NCBI GenBank assembly: GCA_026261815.1
Contig: JAMPIT010000230.1
Location: 34,990,501-35,054,500 of the forward strand
Reading direction: 5' to 3'
Length of the DNA: 64,000 bases
Source: Monarcha castaneiventris obscurior
Lineage: Eukaryota > Chordata > Aves > Passeriformes > Monarchidae
Shown: positions 51,761-62,950 of the stretch, in pieces
Numbering within the stretch: position 1 is the first letter of the stretch
Layout: every line of letters begins with the position of its first letter
The notes under the pieces: model-generated
Database searches by the model: none
Told to the model about the DNA's origin: nothing
Seen by the model: only the letters and a program-made list of their open reading frames with translations
Translations under genes and position numbers: made by a program

Positions 51761-54700
51761 ATAGTAAAATACTGCAGAGTTATATTGCATCCTTACCCTC
51801 AAAAAAATCCTTCACTGTTGTTTTAGTGCAAGAGCACCTTTTGAATCCTGACAAATTCATACAGTGGAACACTGTATCAATTCAGTGATACCTTTGTTTC
51901 ATAGCGATGAAGAAAAATGAGTTAAAAAAACAACAAATAAGGACTGATGAACAACCCTGATTTGCAGGGAAATATTACTACTGTTGCTATTTAAGTCAAA
52001 CAATCATTTCTGGCTCATATAATTGGAAATATTTTTAAAGCGTGTCATAATGGAATTCAAGTCCTGTGAACATATCAGAATGCTGCCCAACCTTTCTTTA
52101 AAGGCAAACTGGGTCATCACTCAGCCATCTCATTAAATGAGAGGGAAGAAAAAGGTAATCCCTTTGCAAAAATTGACCTTGTTGACAGATACTGATAACT
52201 AGATAACTTCATCAAATAATAAAATCAGAAATGTGGGCAGAAGAAGATCAAATACTGAAGGCAGGAAAATTCAGTAAGTGCCTTTTTTCTTTTTTTCCAG
52301 GCCATAAGCAGAAAATTTACTCCTACAGCTACCTACAGGCACCTGAGTTATCCTACTGAAGTCGGCTGGACTTCATTTTACAGATACTTTTTGCAGATAT
52401 TTAATGTTTGCTACGAAGCATGCATTTACTGCTGCAATAGCTCTCAGCAGCTGCCAACATCTAAGTGGCAACATAAGCACTTGCAGCTAAGCATATATTT
52501 AAACGTTTCACCCTAGATTGAATGCACAATGTGAAAGTAAATGATATATCTAGATCTGCCTAAATTTAAAGTAAAAAAAAGCAAAAAAATAATGAATTGA
52601 ATTGGACTCCACAAAACCTACCTCTGCTGTTCTAATGTTTTTTCTCAGCGTGGAAAGGCTTTGATTATTTGCCCATTCCTCCCTTACCTTGTAGGAGATT
52701 TATTTTAAAAAGAAATACTGAACACACAGCTGTCATGAAGATGTATAGATAACTCCTTTACAAAGAAGCTAAATGATTTTAGACTATTGTACTGCCTTTT
52801 CTCATTTTTTTGAAATGTGATTTTGATACCATGTAACCAGAAAAAAAAGCTCTGCTGCTCTTAAAGAAGTCTGTATTGAAAGGGAGAAAATTGTGTATTC
52901 TATGCAAAAAAGAAAAATACCACAGACCAGTTTTATTGTAAACATTTTCATAATATTATTGTGTAGCAGGCAAATGGAATTTCTATTCATTACTCTCTGA
53001 TAAAACCTATCTCCTGCATCTAAAAATAGAGACATATTGGTAGAATAGACACAAAGCCTAGGTTCCTAGACAGAAAAGTTATTTATTGTTGCTATGGATT
53101 TAAATCATGATCAACAAAATATGATGAAAATGAAAGGTAGGAATATTGAGTAAATGAAAACTTTTTCATGATAATAGGAGAAAGAATTACAATGTATGTG
53201 CTTGCCATTCATAGTAGAGTTATCAAAAAATGATAGCTAACAGCTCTTTTTCTTCAAAGCATTCTTTTCTTTGAATCCCAATATTAAATCTTTAGTTTAG
53301 CACATTTTTGCTTCAAACATAGGTGGACATTTCAAAATTACCTAAGCAATGGAGGAAATAGCTCTGCCTATTCCCCTCACGTTGCAGAAAAACATTCCTA
53401 AACTGCAGTGGAAGTCTGACTACAAATTACTTCTTGAAAACCTCAGCAGAGCAGTAATAACTATAAGCACTGGAATGAGAAGAGACCATCATAAAGATAT
53501 CCACAAATCGCCTCTGTGTGGTAGTGAAAAGGGGGAGAGATATCATTCCAGGTTAATCAATGGGTGGATTCTGGATTGTAATCTCTCCATCAATCAACAC
53601 TGTGGTCGCTTTAAAACTTAGGTGAATATTAAAAATGGAAAATGAAACATACTCATGAAGAAGGTCTCCCCATTCCACAGAGATAATATTGATCTATTTG
53701 AGAGAGGGGAGCATTAAACAACCTTCTGAACAGTGTTGGCTATTTGAGTTCAAGCCTCTAACACCTGAAGGTGTGAAGGGACAGATAAATATCAGCTAGT
53801 CTTCCAACAGTTTTCTGCGAACAGCTTAAATTAATAGATTTCTTCTGAAACCAGTTTTTTGGACACTGTAGGTGACTCTAAAATGGCCTTCTTCCCTCTC
53901 TTCTTCAGAATCTTTTCTAAGAATAGCAGAAAAAGAGCTGTATGGGAGAAGAGTAGTCCTCTGAGTAAAAAGTAGCAGTGTCCACTAATGCCTTATTTGT
54001 TTCTGTGCAGAAGGGTTTTTACTTAAAAAATTTTATTCTGGAAAATGCCTAGATTCTCTCAGCTGGAAAATTTTCCACTCCACATGTCAGTCCAAGTTGT
54101 GTTAACTGCTAATGACTAAGTAACTTTACTGATGTGTTCATCTTGTCTTTTTCTGGATCTTTTTGCAGACAAACACACAGTATAACCTCTTTGAAAGGAG
54201 GTGTTTCACTCTGGTATGTAACATTGAAGTATCTGATATCTCTTTCAGCTATATACTATGTCTGGTTCAGTGTGACATGCTTTGTCCTAAAACAAAGCTG
54301 AAAAAGCTGAAATTTTTGAGTGATAAATTATGCTGCTTAGTTGGTAAGTTCAACTGTGGCCCAGAGGTCTCCATCATCCCCACCTCATGAATGACTCAGT
54401 ATCCACAGTCTTAATTTTGGCATCTGGCTTCTAAATGGAAGAACCTAATTTGACTCTTCTATTTTTATCTGTGAGGAAGATGACAATTCCAGAGAGTGTA
54501 TTACACTTCCTTGTACCACTCTTTGAGAATCATGTCAGTGTTAGATGAGCAGGTGTCCATTTAGTAAATGAACTAAATAACCTGGAGTCATCAGTAAAAT
54601 TAAGTATGTGATGCTGATAGGTCCAGAAATTGTGACTGAGATCTTTTCAAAATTATTTCTGAGGGATAAAAAGCTGAGGGGAATGAAAAGAGCTACATTA

Positions 54701-55640
54701 TTTTCACCCCCAGGTGGGAAATCCCTAAAACTAAGTGTCAAGGTTCAATTTAAGTTTTTGACAAGCTCATGGCTTTGATAAATAATCAATAAATTAAAAA
54801 TAGTACAAGCTGTATATAAATAGCGGCCTGTAACGAAGCAGCAAGAGCACACAAGAATTATTTCACTTCTTCCTATGACTAAAATTAGGAAGGAACCTCA
54901 TGGACACTTTTGGGTTTGACCTCACTCTAAATTCAAATATTTTTATTCTGACAGAAGTATCTTCCATATTTAAATTAAGTAGTACATTAAAGAAAGGGGA
55001 AGACTATTTTCCACTAGCAATGCCCATGTGAAGAAACTTCCTGAAGAGACTAGAATAGCAGAAGGAAATATATTGTACTATGTCAGGTTTTGTCTGCATA
55101 CACAGTGATTACGAGAAGCAAATAGAAGAGTTAAAACCTAAGAGGCTTTTCTGTGACACAACAGGTATTACTTGGCAAGGAGCACCACAGCACAGCTTCC
55201 TTGGGTAATTATGGGAGACAGGTTTCCTCGGTGTATTAGAGACCATCTCCAGTTCAGCTTGCTCTGTTTCATTGCTGGAGGAGTGTCAGGATGTAAGGTA
55301 GGAGCCAACTGAAGGTAAAAATAACCAGGACTGGTAGAAGAAATTAGGATCCAGCAAATATACCAGCCTTGTTAGCAGTAATGGATCTGTCAATTTTTCC
55401 TTTTTACACTCAGTGCAGCACAACTGAAGTTGATGAGCTTACAGGGATATATTGGCAGGGAAAATCTGGCTGGGTGTATAAACACTACCAAGCCATTGTG
55501 TTCATTTGAAACATCTCACAGCCTTTTCATCTGCTGAGAGACAAACTGAAATCATAACATTTCATTTAGGTTCAATTTATGAAAATTATGGCACATCCTA
55601 AAAGATAAGTACATATTTCTAATCTGATACAAAATGATCG

Positions 55641-55646
55641 ACTTAC
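55641..55646 (-). other. 5' splice site GTAAGT of the 55.7 kb exon
   Basis: The exon ends with GAT (Asp) and is followed by GTAAGT, the consensus intronic side of a U2-type donor. The next exon starts with AGC, so the junction is in phase 0. Confidence 0.92.
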
Positions 55647-55757
55647 ATCAGAATTGAATCTCAGCTGGCAAATGTTGCATGATATGATTTGCTTTCTTCG
55701 ATGAGGAAGAGGAACTCCAAATGTATGATTTATTACAGCTTTTTGAATTGGGTCCAT
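55647..55757 (-). CDS. ZNF385D: ZNF385D internal coding exon carrying the Cys pair of a matrin-type zinc finger
   Basis: Seen: a 111-base exon of 37 codons on the minus strand, starting [13 protein letters not shown] and ending QLRFNSD. It is preceded by a long pyrimidine tract ending in CACAG (55758-55762) and followed by a GTAAGT donor (55641-55646). Counting the first Met as residue 1, C27 and C30 form the CxxC half of a C2H2 finger, after a basic PHRRKQ stretch. Known: ZNF385 family members are nuclear proteins with matrin-type (U1-like) zinc fingers associated with nucleic-acid binding; the family is linked to p53-dependent regulation. The residues [13 protein letters not shown] and CNIC fit ZNF385D as I know it; ZNF385B differs at these places. 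The exon is phase 0 at both ends, so skipping it keeps the frame. Inferred: it is an internal exon and the Met need not be the translation start, because a good acceptor abuts it. Reading through the donor adds 24 codons before a stop. Confidence 0.95.
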
Positions 55758-55786
55758 CTGTGAAGAGAGAAGAAGAAAAAATAAAA
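55758..55786 (-). other. 3' splice site (polypyrimidine tract and AG) of the 55.7 kb exon
   Basis: On the minus strand an almost pure pyrimidine run (TTTTTTCTTCTTCTCTCTT) leads into CACAG and then directly into ATGGACCC. This is a strong vertebrate acceptor and is the reason for placing the exon's 5' edge at 55757. Confidence 0.9.
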
Positions 55787-56978
55787 AGCTTTTGCTGTTC
55801 CACTGTGAGCTATATTATCTACAATCTCAAAACAGATTGTACATCATGCCATACCATGATCTACAGAAAACTACTATTTTTCTTTGAAACTGAATATTTC
55901 TCCTTCATGCAGTTATACAAAGAGCTCATGCAGAAAGAAAAGTGTCATTAGATACTATTGAAATACACATCTTTAGTTCAATTTTATATGCATCAATGTG
56001 CCTTTACTGAAGAAAGGTAAAAGCTGTAAATGTTGAACTAGTTTACCTATGCAAACACCAATTTGTGATTTTTATATCAGAGAAAAGCTGGCGCGATAAA
56101 TAAAACAAGAATATTTTCAATAAAATTACTAAGAAAAGGATTAATGAAAATGTGAAAGAATATTATGTACAAATAATTGCAGAATAGCACACAATAGCTC
56201 AGTATTATAAAAATAATAATAATATCCCATGAACCAATAAATGAATCTCTTCCTTGAAACAACATCTACACAACTTATGAAAGATACAAATCCCCCAGAG
56301 ATTATTTTCACAGTCATTTTGAATAAACTCTGCTTTAAGGATGAATTTGGACTTCTCTGAAAGGGTTTATTCTGAGCTAATTTCTACCAGAACACTGATC
56401 TGATAGTGTCTGTAAGTCAGGGTCCCTGTAAAAAAAATTACCATTTTGGCAGATAATTTCAGACAAACTACTTGAAGGGTTTTTTAACTTGGGGCACTGA
56501 AATCACATTCCTGAAAATTCATTGAACAAAATGATTCTTATTTCTTTTTCACAAAAAACATTTGACAGCCACTTAAAAAATCTGGTGGCTTTGCAGCCAC
56601 TTGGTTAAGCCACTGATGTTTTTTGTCTTTAAATTGTAAAAAATCACATATTTTGACTAATTCTGATAACTAGTATTCACAGAGCATAATCTGTTTATGC
56701 TGTGAAAAAAAACCCCATCTTTTTCCATGCCCATGTCTCCATAATTCACTATTTTCTAGTCTGTTGGCAAAGGGTTATTTGACAAATAAAGAATCAGAGC
56801 TTTTCCTTAGAGTAATCAATTATTCATGAAATCTGTAATGGTAGACAGTCATGGCCTCTATTGCAGTGAATCCAGAACAGATCACTACAGAATTTTTGCA
56901 TCACCTGACAGCTGTTCAGTGTCAGATATGAAAAAGGTCTTTAAATTAATTCCTGTTGAAAAGCAAATCAGATTGATT

Positions 56979-57030
56979 AAAAAAAAAAAATTAAACATAC
57001 ACACACACTCACACACAACCCCTCCCCCCC
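56979..57030. repeat. A run, (AC)n and C run low-complexity block
   Basis: A 12-base A run, then interrupted ACACACACTCACACACAA, then a run of eight C. Simple low-complexity sequence. Confidence 0.85.
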
Positions 57031-57731
57031 CAAACAAACCAAGGAAAACAGCAGAGCTTTATAGAATGATAGAACAGAATGGATAAATTCTCAGTTCAAG
57101 CATCTTCTTCAATTTGATGTGAAAGTGAAACACCTCATAAATTTGTGTAATGACCAGCACAAAAGAACACCAATCCCACCTAGAAACTAGGGATGCCACT
57201 GTAACTTAACCCCAAAATAACACCAATGGCAGAGTATATCAAGCTCTGAAACACGACAGCATGTGTGTAAGACTTTCTGCAGTGATCAAACCATGCCCTA
57301 GGAGCACTCATTTTACTGAGTAACACGGTCTTGAAAAAGCCCACAATCCAAAAATACTATTATATAGACCAGAAATAACACCACTACATAGTATAGTAAA
57401 TAAATAGTAACAGCTCTTCTTTTTTGACTGCTCCACTATCTGAGAGGTGAATTCTTACGCCAGAAGAATCAATCAATAGACCTGTATCTTGCTATTTTTA
57501 ACACTAAATTATGACCTGGTCTTAACTGATGCTAATTCTGTGCTGTTCAAGTTTGGAGACATTCTGTTCCATTTGCCACTGCAGGTCTAAAGTAATTTGG
57601 GAAACCTTAACTACCATATATGGATAATTCAGCACATGGCAACAAGAAATTGTGCATTCCATGATCCAGTGTAACTGTTTGCCTTCACTTTAATCACAGC
57701 TGTGAGATGCTTTAGAGAGTTTCTTTGTTCA

Positions 57732-57869
57732 CTTTCTCAAGTTATGGCACTCGTCAGATAATGTGAGATAATGGCCTTCAGTGTTAGCATGTTAGTGTTT
57801 CCCACTATTGCACAAGTGCCCATTATCTCACAATGACTTGAGAAAGCCAAGTCATTGTGAGATAATGAC
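57732..57869. repeat. Three-copy inverted repeat forming alternative hairpins
   Basis: Three related copies of a CTTTCTCAAGTCATTGTGAG-type unit occur: forward at 57732-57774 (interrupted), reverse at 57820-57846 and forward at 57848-57867. The middle and right copies pair perfectly over 20 bases (57821-57840 with 57848-57867, loop of 7). The left and middle copies pair over 13 bases (57762-57774 with 57820-57832), with a further CTTTCTCAAGT/ACTTGAGAAAG pair outside. It may be a remnant of a small inverted-repeat transposon. No target-site duplication is evident. Confidence 0.75.
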
Positions 57870-58363
57870 TAGAAAGAAGTGCTCTAAGGGTTAAATGAAA
57901 GATACTACTATGGTTCAAAAGGTGGAAAGACTATTTTTTTTTAATGGGATTTACCCATCTTCAGAGTAGGTATTCTAGCTCCAAATAAGGTTGGATTTCT
58001 GAGGCAACTGATACTTATATATTGAGAATGAGACAAAATATTTTTTAGCATTAAAAAGATCGTGAATGTGTGGAATAGTTGCCCTATGTTATATTTAATT
58101 TTATTTTGGCCTCATGGAAAAATGTGGGGTTTCTTTCCTAAAAAGACAACAGATTTTCTCTTGTTTACCTACTGATACAGAAACCCATCTATACCCTTCC
58201 CTCTGAGTTTTTAAATATATAGACTTCTAGATACAGAGCTATATGGCATTACTGTGAACAGGATGATTTGTGTTTGTAGCTCTAAATAAAGAAGTGTTCT
58301 GTATGGCTTTCAGATTAAGAAAAGCTGCTTCAAAATAATAATCCCTTCTTCTCTGCCAGTACA

Positions 58364-58513
58364 CAGAATCATAGAATCATAGAATTGTTTGGGTTGGAAA
58401 GGACCTTATATCTTATCTATTTCCAACCCCCTGCCATGAGCAGGGACACATTCCACTAGACCAGGCTGCTCAAAGCCTCATCCAGCCTGGTCTTGGGCAC
58501 TTCCAAGGATGGG
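58364..58513 (-). mobile_element. CR1 LINE, 150 bp 3' end fragment
   Basis: Begins CAGAATCATAGAATCATAGA, two to three terminal repeat units, then GTTTGGGTTGGAAAGGACCT. It continues through CCCCCTGCCATGAGCAGGGA and TCATCCAGCCTGGTCTTGGG to GGATGGG, where it is 5'-truncated. It is among the best-preserved CR1 tails in the window, so probably one of the younger insertions. Confidence 0.92.
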
Positions 58514-60084
58514 AGAATTGTTCTTTGATACTGCACAGCACAGCTAAACTTAAAAATTTAGCACCAGATTCTAACAAAGTTGGGACAGAATGCTTGAGGA
58601 GTATTTAACATTATTATTTTTCCCTGGAGATTTCATTTGGGAAACATCACGAATACATTAATTCCAAATAAACATTGAAAAGCACCAGATAAGCCTCCAC
58701 AAGTTTTATGCAGGAAATCTGAGAGGCAACAGGATACTTAGGTGCAGCATGGTAAGGACTCAGTTCCCACAGATACTGGAGGACAGAGAGGACGCCTGCT
58801 GAGAGTCAGAGGAACAGAACTAGCTGATTACAGAAAATAGAGAGCAAGAATTGCAGGGAAATATAAAGAGGGAAATAATACCATGTAGCTGAGATAATCA
58901 GCAAGCAGTGAAATACTTTAAAGCATCTCCAAGCACATCTAGTCTTACTGAACATTACTAATTACACATATAAATTTTATTTCAACTTATGTTATGCACT
59001 TTCAAAATAAAAGTAATCATGATAAACTTTGATGAAATCTGCTTTTTACTTATTACTAGTGCTATTTTACAATTTCTGGATTTTATTTATTAGATGAGAC
59101 TCATTTAATTTACTCTCATTTAAAGTGAAGGACAGAAAAGTTTGCAATTCACACGAAAGATTATCATTCAGCTGTCAAAGCTGTGCAGAAGACCAAAGTT
59201 GGCAAGATATCCCTTTACTTCCTCTTGAAAATATATTTGCACTGTAAGTTAAAGCACAAAAAGAGTTTGCTCTGAGAGCTGCACTGTGTTCAACTTGTCC
59301 ATCACCTTTTGCCTTTCCACTCTCCAGCCTTATCTATATGTTACTTTTCCTTGTGGTCAGTCTAGGGATAGCACAGTGCTCAAGGGTTTACTGCAAATGA
59401 CTATTAGACTGGGCAATGAAGATAAATACAAAAGTTGATTTAATTAATTTTTTATTTCAATACATGCACACCAATTACATCATCTGTGTCTTATTTATTC
59501 AAGCTGAAATTCGTGGCAAGATGATATGATTCATATTCTTTGATCAAATACTGTACTCCCTTCCCAAAATCTTCAGAAGCATATCTTACTTCAGGAAAAT
59601 CCAGGCTTAAACCAAAGGCATGATAGAACTTGGACCCTTAGTCCATTTTCTTAGTTTTGACCCTATCACTATAATTTGGTTTTGCTTGTTTTAAATTCAG
59701 TCGTCAGACCTACGATATCAGACGTATTCCTTGTTATTGTGCTTACTATAGAGCATAAAAATGCTCTTTATTTTGTGGACTGCAGATGAAAGGACTGGCT
59801 GCTGCATGAACTTTTCTGGAGGAAACAGTTACCACAAAATCACCAAGAAGCTGACCCAGGAAATCCCTTGCTATCCTACCTGCCTGGGACACTTTTCTAG
59901 AATCACCATAGCTGTTATCCTTGAAGGCTTTCTGTAGCCAAGTCTTCATCTCATTAAATTTTCGTTAAATATCTGTGTAATGCAGAACCTGGCATGGTGT
60001 ATTTTACATACAGAGAAATCTGATCCTTTGGAAAACTAAATCTTACATATTTTCCACAAATAATTTCTAAGTGTTTTCTTTTGT

Positions 60085-60087
<3 letters not shown>

Positions 60088-60121
<34 letters not shown>
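60088..60121. repeat. (TG)n microsatellite, about 16 units
   Basis: Uninterrupted TG dinucleotides following TCTC. This is the longest pure dinucleotide run in the window and probably polymorphic in length. Confidence 0.95.
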
Positions 60122-60123
<2 letters not shown>

Positions 60124-60900
60124 GAATTATTTTATGCTGAAGCTGAAATTCAAACACATAGGTCTTCCTGAATTTAAAGAAATTTTTAATACATACAATT
60201 TTTATTAGTTGCTTTTCTGTGACTTCTTATCCCAAAGGCATAAGAATATGTCTAAGTTAAAAACAACAACAAAGCAAGAGGAAAGGAATGCATAAAAGTT
60301 TGACTCACAAAAGCTCAAATCACAAAAGGATATAAAACAAAGGGACTTATTTTTTAATTGTGTATTAAAACCAAAAAGCTTGATATGAGTATTTCACATG
60401 CTTAAATTTTGCAGTAAATTAATTGAAATGTGCTAATGTCTATAAATAAAAGTATCCAGGTCACAGGATGAGGATGATGTGGATGCCTAGAGCCTTTTCA
60501 GAACATATGGTAGGCCTAAAGCAATCAAATAAGTAAGAAAGTATTTTTATCTTAATACCAAATAAATTAGCAGAAAAAGATTGACTCAGACCATTGTGGT
60601 CTTATATTAAGTGAGCAGGAAAACATGTCAGGTCATGGAAGCTCTCAGGAAAAAAATTGCTGTAGACCATTTCAGAAGTAATTAAAAAAAAAAAATTACC
60701 CACCAAAAGACCGACTTCCATTACTTGAACAGCTAAGTGAATTTAGTGACACAGGTACCACCACCTCCCAGAACTTCCTAAAATCCAGATGCTAACATAT
60801 TTGATAATAATATTGCAATGTGCTTATTTGGCCTCATTTTGTATGTACTAATAAATACGTTTGTAGAAATTCAGACTGATGGCAAGAAGCCATACTCAGA

Positions 60901-60960
60901 ACATATATATAATTATATATATAATTATAATAATTACATATAATTAATCATAAAATAATT
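60901..60960. repeat. AT-rich low-complexity block
   Basis: ATATATATAATTATATATAT then AATTATAATAATTACATATA: self-complementary AT sequence. Confidence 0.8.
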
Positions 60961-62822
60961 CCTTTAATGTTATTTTAATTGTAACATTGCATTGTGTTAG
61001 GGTTGTAACATTGATAAGAAATAAAGATAACTCAGTGCAGGCTCCTTTCATTCATTCTCCTACGTTCCAACTAACAGTGGAAGTAGTAAGAGCATTGGAA
61101 ACAGTTTAAATCCTATATCAATCTTTGTCCTTACCAAGCAAAAATCCCAAAATATCATGTCCTCCACATTACACTTATTGGTCAACCTGATCCATTTTTA
61201 AACTCGCACAATAGATGCAGTTTTAACACCAACCAGTTCAAACATAAAGCTGCCTACTTGATTATTATTGTGCCATACTTACAGAAACACAGAAAGGTTC
61301 AGCTATAGGAAAACTCCTCAATGGTGTAAAGTCACTCTCATTTATAGCTCAGGGACTCTTAGAGCCAGAAATTTTCTCACAGCATAATTTAACTATTTTG
61401 ACTTGGAAACTGAGCAATTCCTCTCTGATTTCAGTGGCATCAAGAATTCACAGACATTTCCCCTGCAATCATGGTGGTCAGTTGTAGAGATGCAGCAATA
61501 CTATAGTAGATACACTACATTGTTATATTACTACTTATGCAGAAACTTAGTTATTTTGGAGAACTCCTGGACTTTCAAACTTACATTGGCTGTATAGACT
61601 GCCCATGTCATGGGCACTGTTCAGCTGTGTGGGAGACACATCTTCTCCAAGAGATACTCGGCATCTACTGCAGTTGCATTTTCAAGCTGTACAAAGCATG
61701 TGCAAAATGGTCTAAAACTTCCAGGAAAAACGTGAACTACTGGGTGTCACACATTGCAGTTCATTTCTGTGTGTGCACAGCAATCTCAACACTCATAAAA
61801 GTATTTATTAACTGTGCATGTTAAAAAATATATATATTTGTGCAGAACATGATGCTTTCCAGAAATGTCAAACAACATCTACCTGACACATTCTTAATGT
61901 CCTGGTAACCAGGTCAGAAACAGAACAGGTCAACAACAGCTCAGTGGTTTGATCCTAAGTATATTTGGCATTCTGCATTTCCATAAGAAATAAGTCCCAT
62001 TGTTAAAGTTGGCACTCCAGGGCTGTTTTCTTCCAAAACCACATTAATCTGTGAATAAGAATCTTATAAACTAACTAAAGAACATGGTTCAAAAGGAATG
62101 ATGGGAAGAGCTTAGTAAGCATAATTAAACACACACACAAAAAATGGATGTTCAACAATATTTTGGTTTCACATATGAATAAAATAATATGATGTCAAAC
62201 AGTTAAAATACATGTTCTAGATGTGCTACCATGCATGGTTTATCCTTTTACAGCTAATTTATTCAGTATTGCCCTAATAATTATGGTGAATAATAATGCA
62301 GAGGATTGAACTCTGCACTTCACATCTTTTCTCAGTGTCTACCATTTCTGTTCTTATCAATGAAAGAGGGCAGAACTAACCTGATGCTTTCCATGTACAT
62401 AAACAGAAATATTACTCATCATTATTAAATATAAAGTAATTCATATAAAATATATGCACCAACTGCAATAATGTGCAATATTTACAGAATAATTAATTTT
62501 TTTTAAAAAAGTGGTGTCTATCAAAAAGAAAATTACTGTCACTTCCCAAGCAATGCAACCAGTAAATCGACTTGTACTTCAGAATGAATTCCCAAAGTAA
62601 ACTTTTTATTTTGTTCAAATCCTGTAAGGGTGTTTCTGTCTTTTTTTTTATCTTAATGGAGCTATTTAATTGTAGCAGTTGTCTATTCACCTTTCAAATG
62701 TGACTCTAGTATTTCTTCCTTTCTTTTTGTTATTTTTCTTCTTGTAGATTTTTTCCACTTGGAAACGAGATGCTGAAGCAGCAGCAGTATTTTTGGCAAG
62801 CTGCTTGAATATACAGAAACTA

Positions 62823-62950
62823 GTCAGAGCAAAAGGATTTGCATTCACAGTGGTATTGCACACAAATACTGTAACCACAGAGAGATTATGCAAATCCTTA
62901 TACTCTGATTGTCTAATAATGGTTGTCAGTCAAAAGACAAGAATTTGCAT
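62823..62950. repeat. Inverted repeat carrying three octamer (ATTTGCAT) motifs
   Basis: AAGGATTTGCAT (62833-62844) and its exact complement ATGCAAATCCTT (62888-62899) form 12-base perfect arms. These extend imperfectly to 62823 and 62909. Both arms contain the POU octamer ATTTGCAT/ATGCAAAT, and a third octamer stands at 62943-62950. It could be a palindromic mobile-element remnant or a regulatory cluster; the sequence alone does not decide. Confidence 0.6.

Larger units (their letters stand above)
26871..55646 (-). other. ZNF385D: Complete 28,776 bp ZNF385D intron splitting a zinc finger
   Basis: Bounded by a GTAAGT donor (55641-55646) and a TAG acceptor (26871-26873), phase 0. It contains five CR1 or CR1-like copies between 39.9 and 51.8 kb, the (AT)n(AG)n(AT)n block at 39.1 kb and several small repeats. 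Nothing beyond AT-rich unique-looking sequence was supported in 27520-30540, 30680-31800, 32000-33540, 34550-38950, 43110-44980, 45180-47400, 47570-49250, 49290-50260 and 51770-55640. Short open frames in these stretches show no recognisable domain and no splice context. Confidence 0.88.

Noticed and set aside
57060..57100. Degenerate CR1 3' end (TATAGAATGATAGAACAGAATGG)
   Set aside because: Only the terminal-repeat-like start fits; the following sequence does not continue as CR1.
59954..60157. Minus-strand frame with a His-Thr repeat
   Set aside because: It is only the (TG)n microsatellite translated.
62000..62040. Candidate for the preceding ZNF385D exon (minus strand near GTTAAAGTTGG)
   Set aside because: The translation does not give the expected sequence before the Met and there is no proper donor, so that exon lies outside the window.
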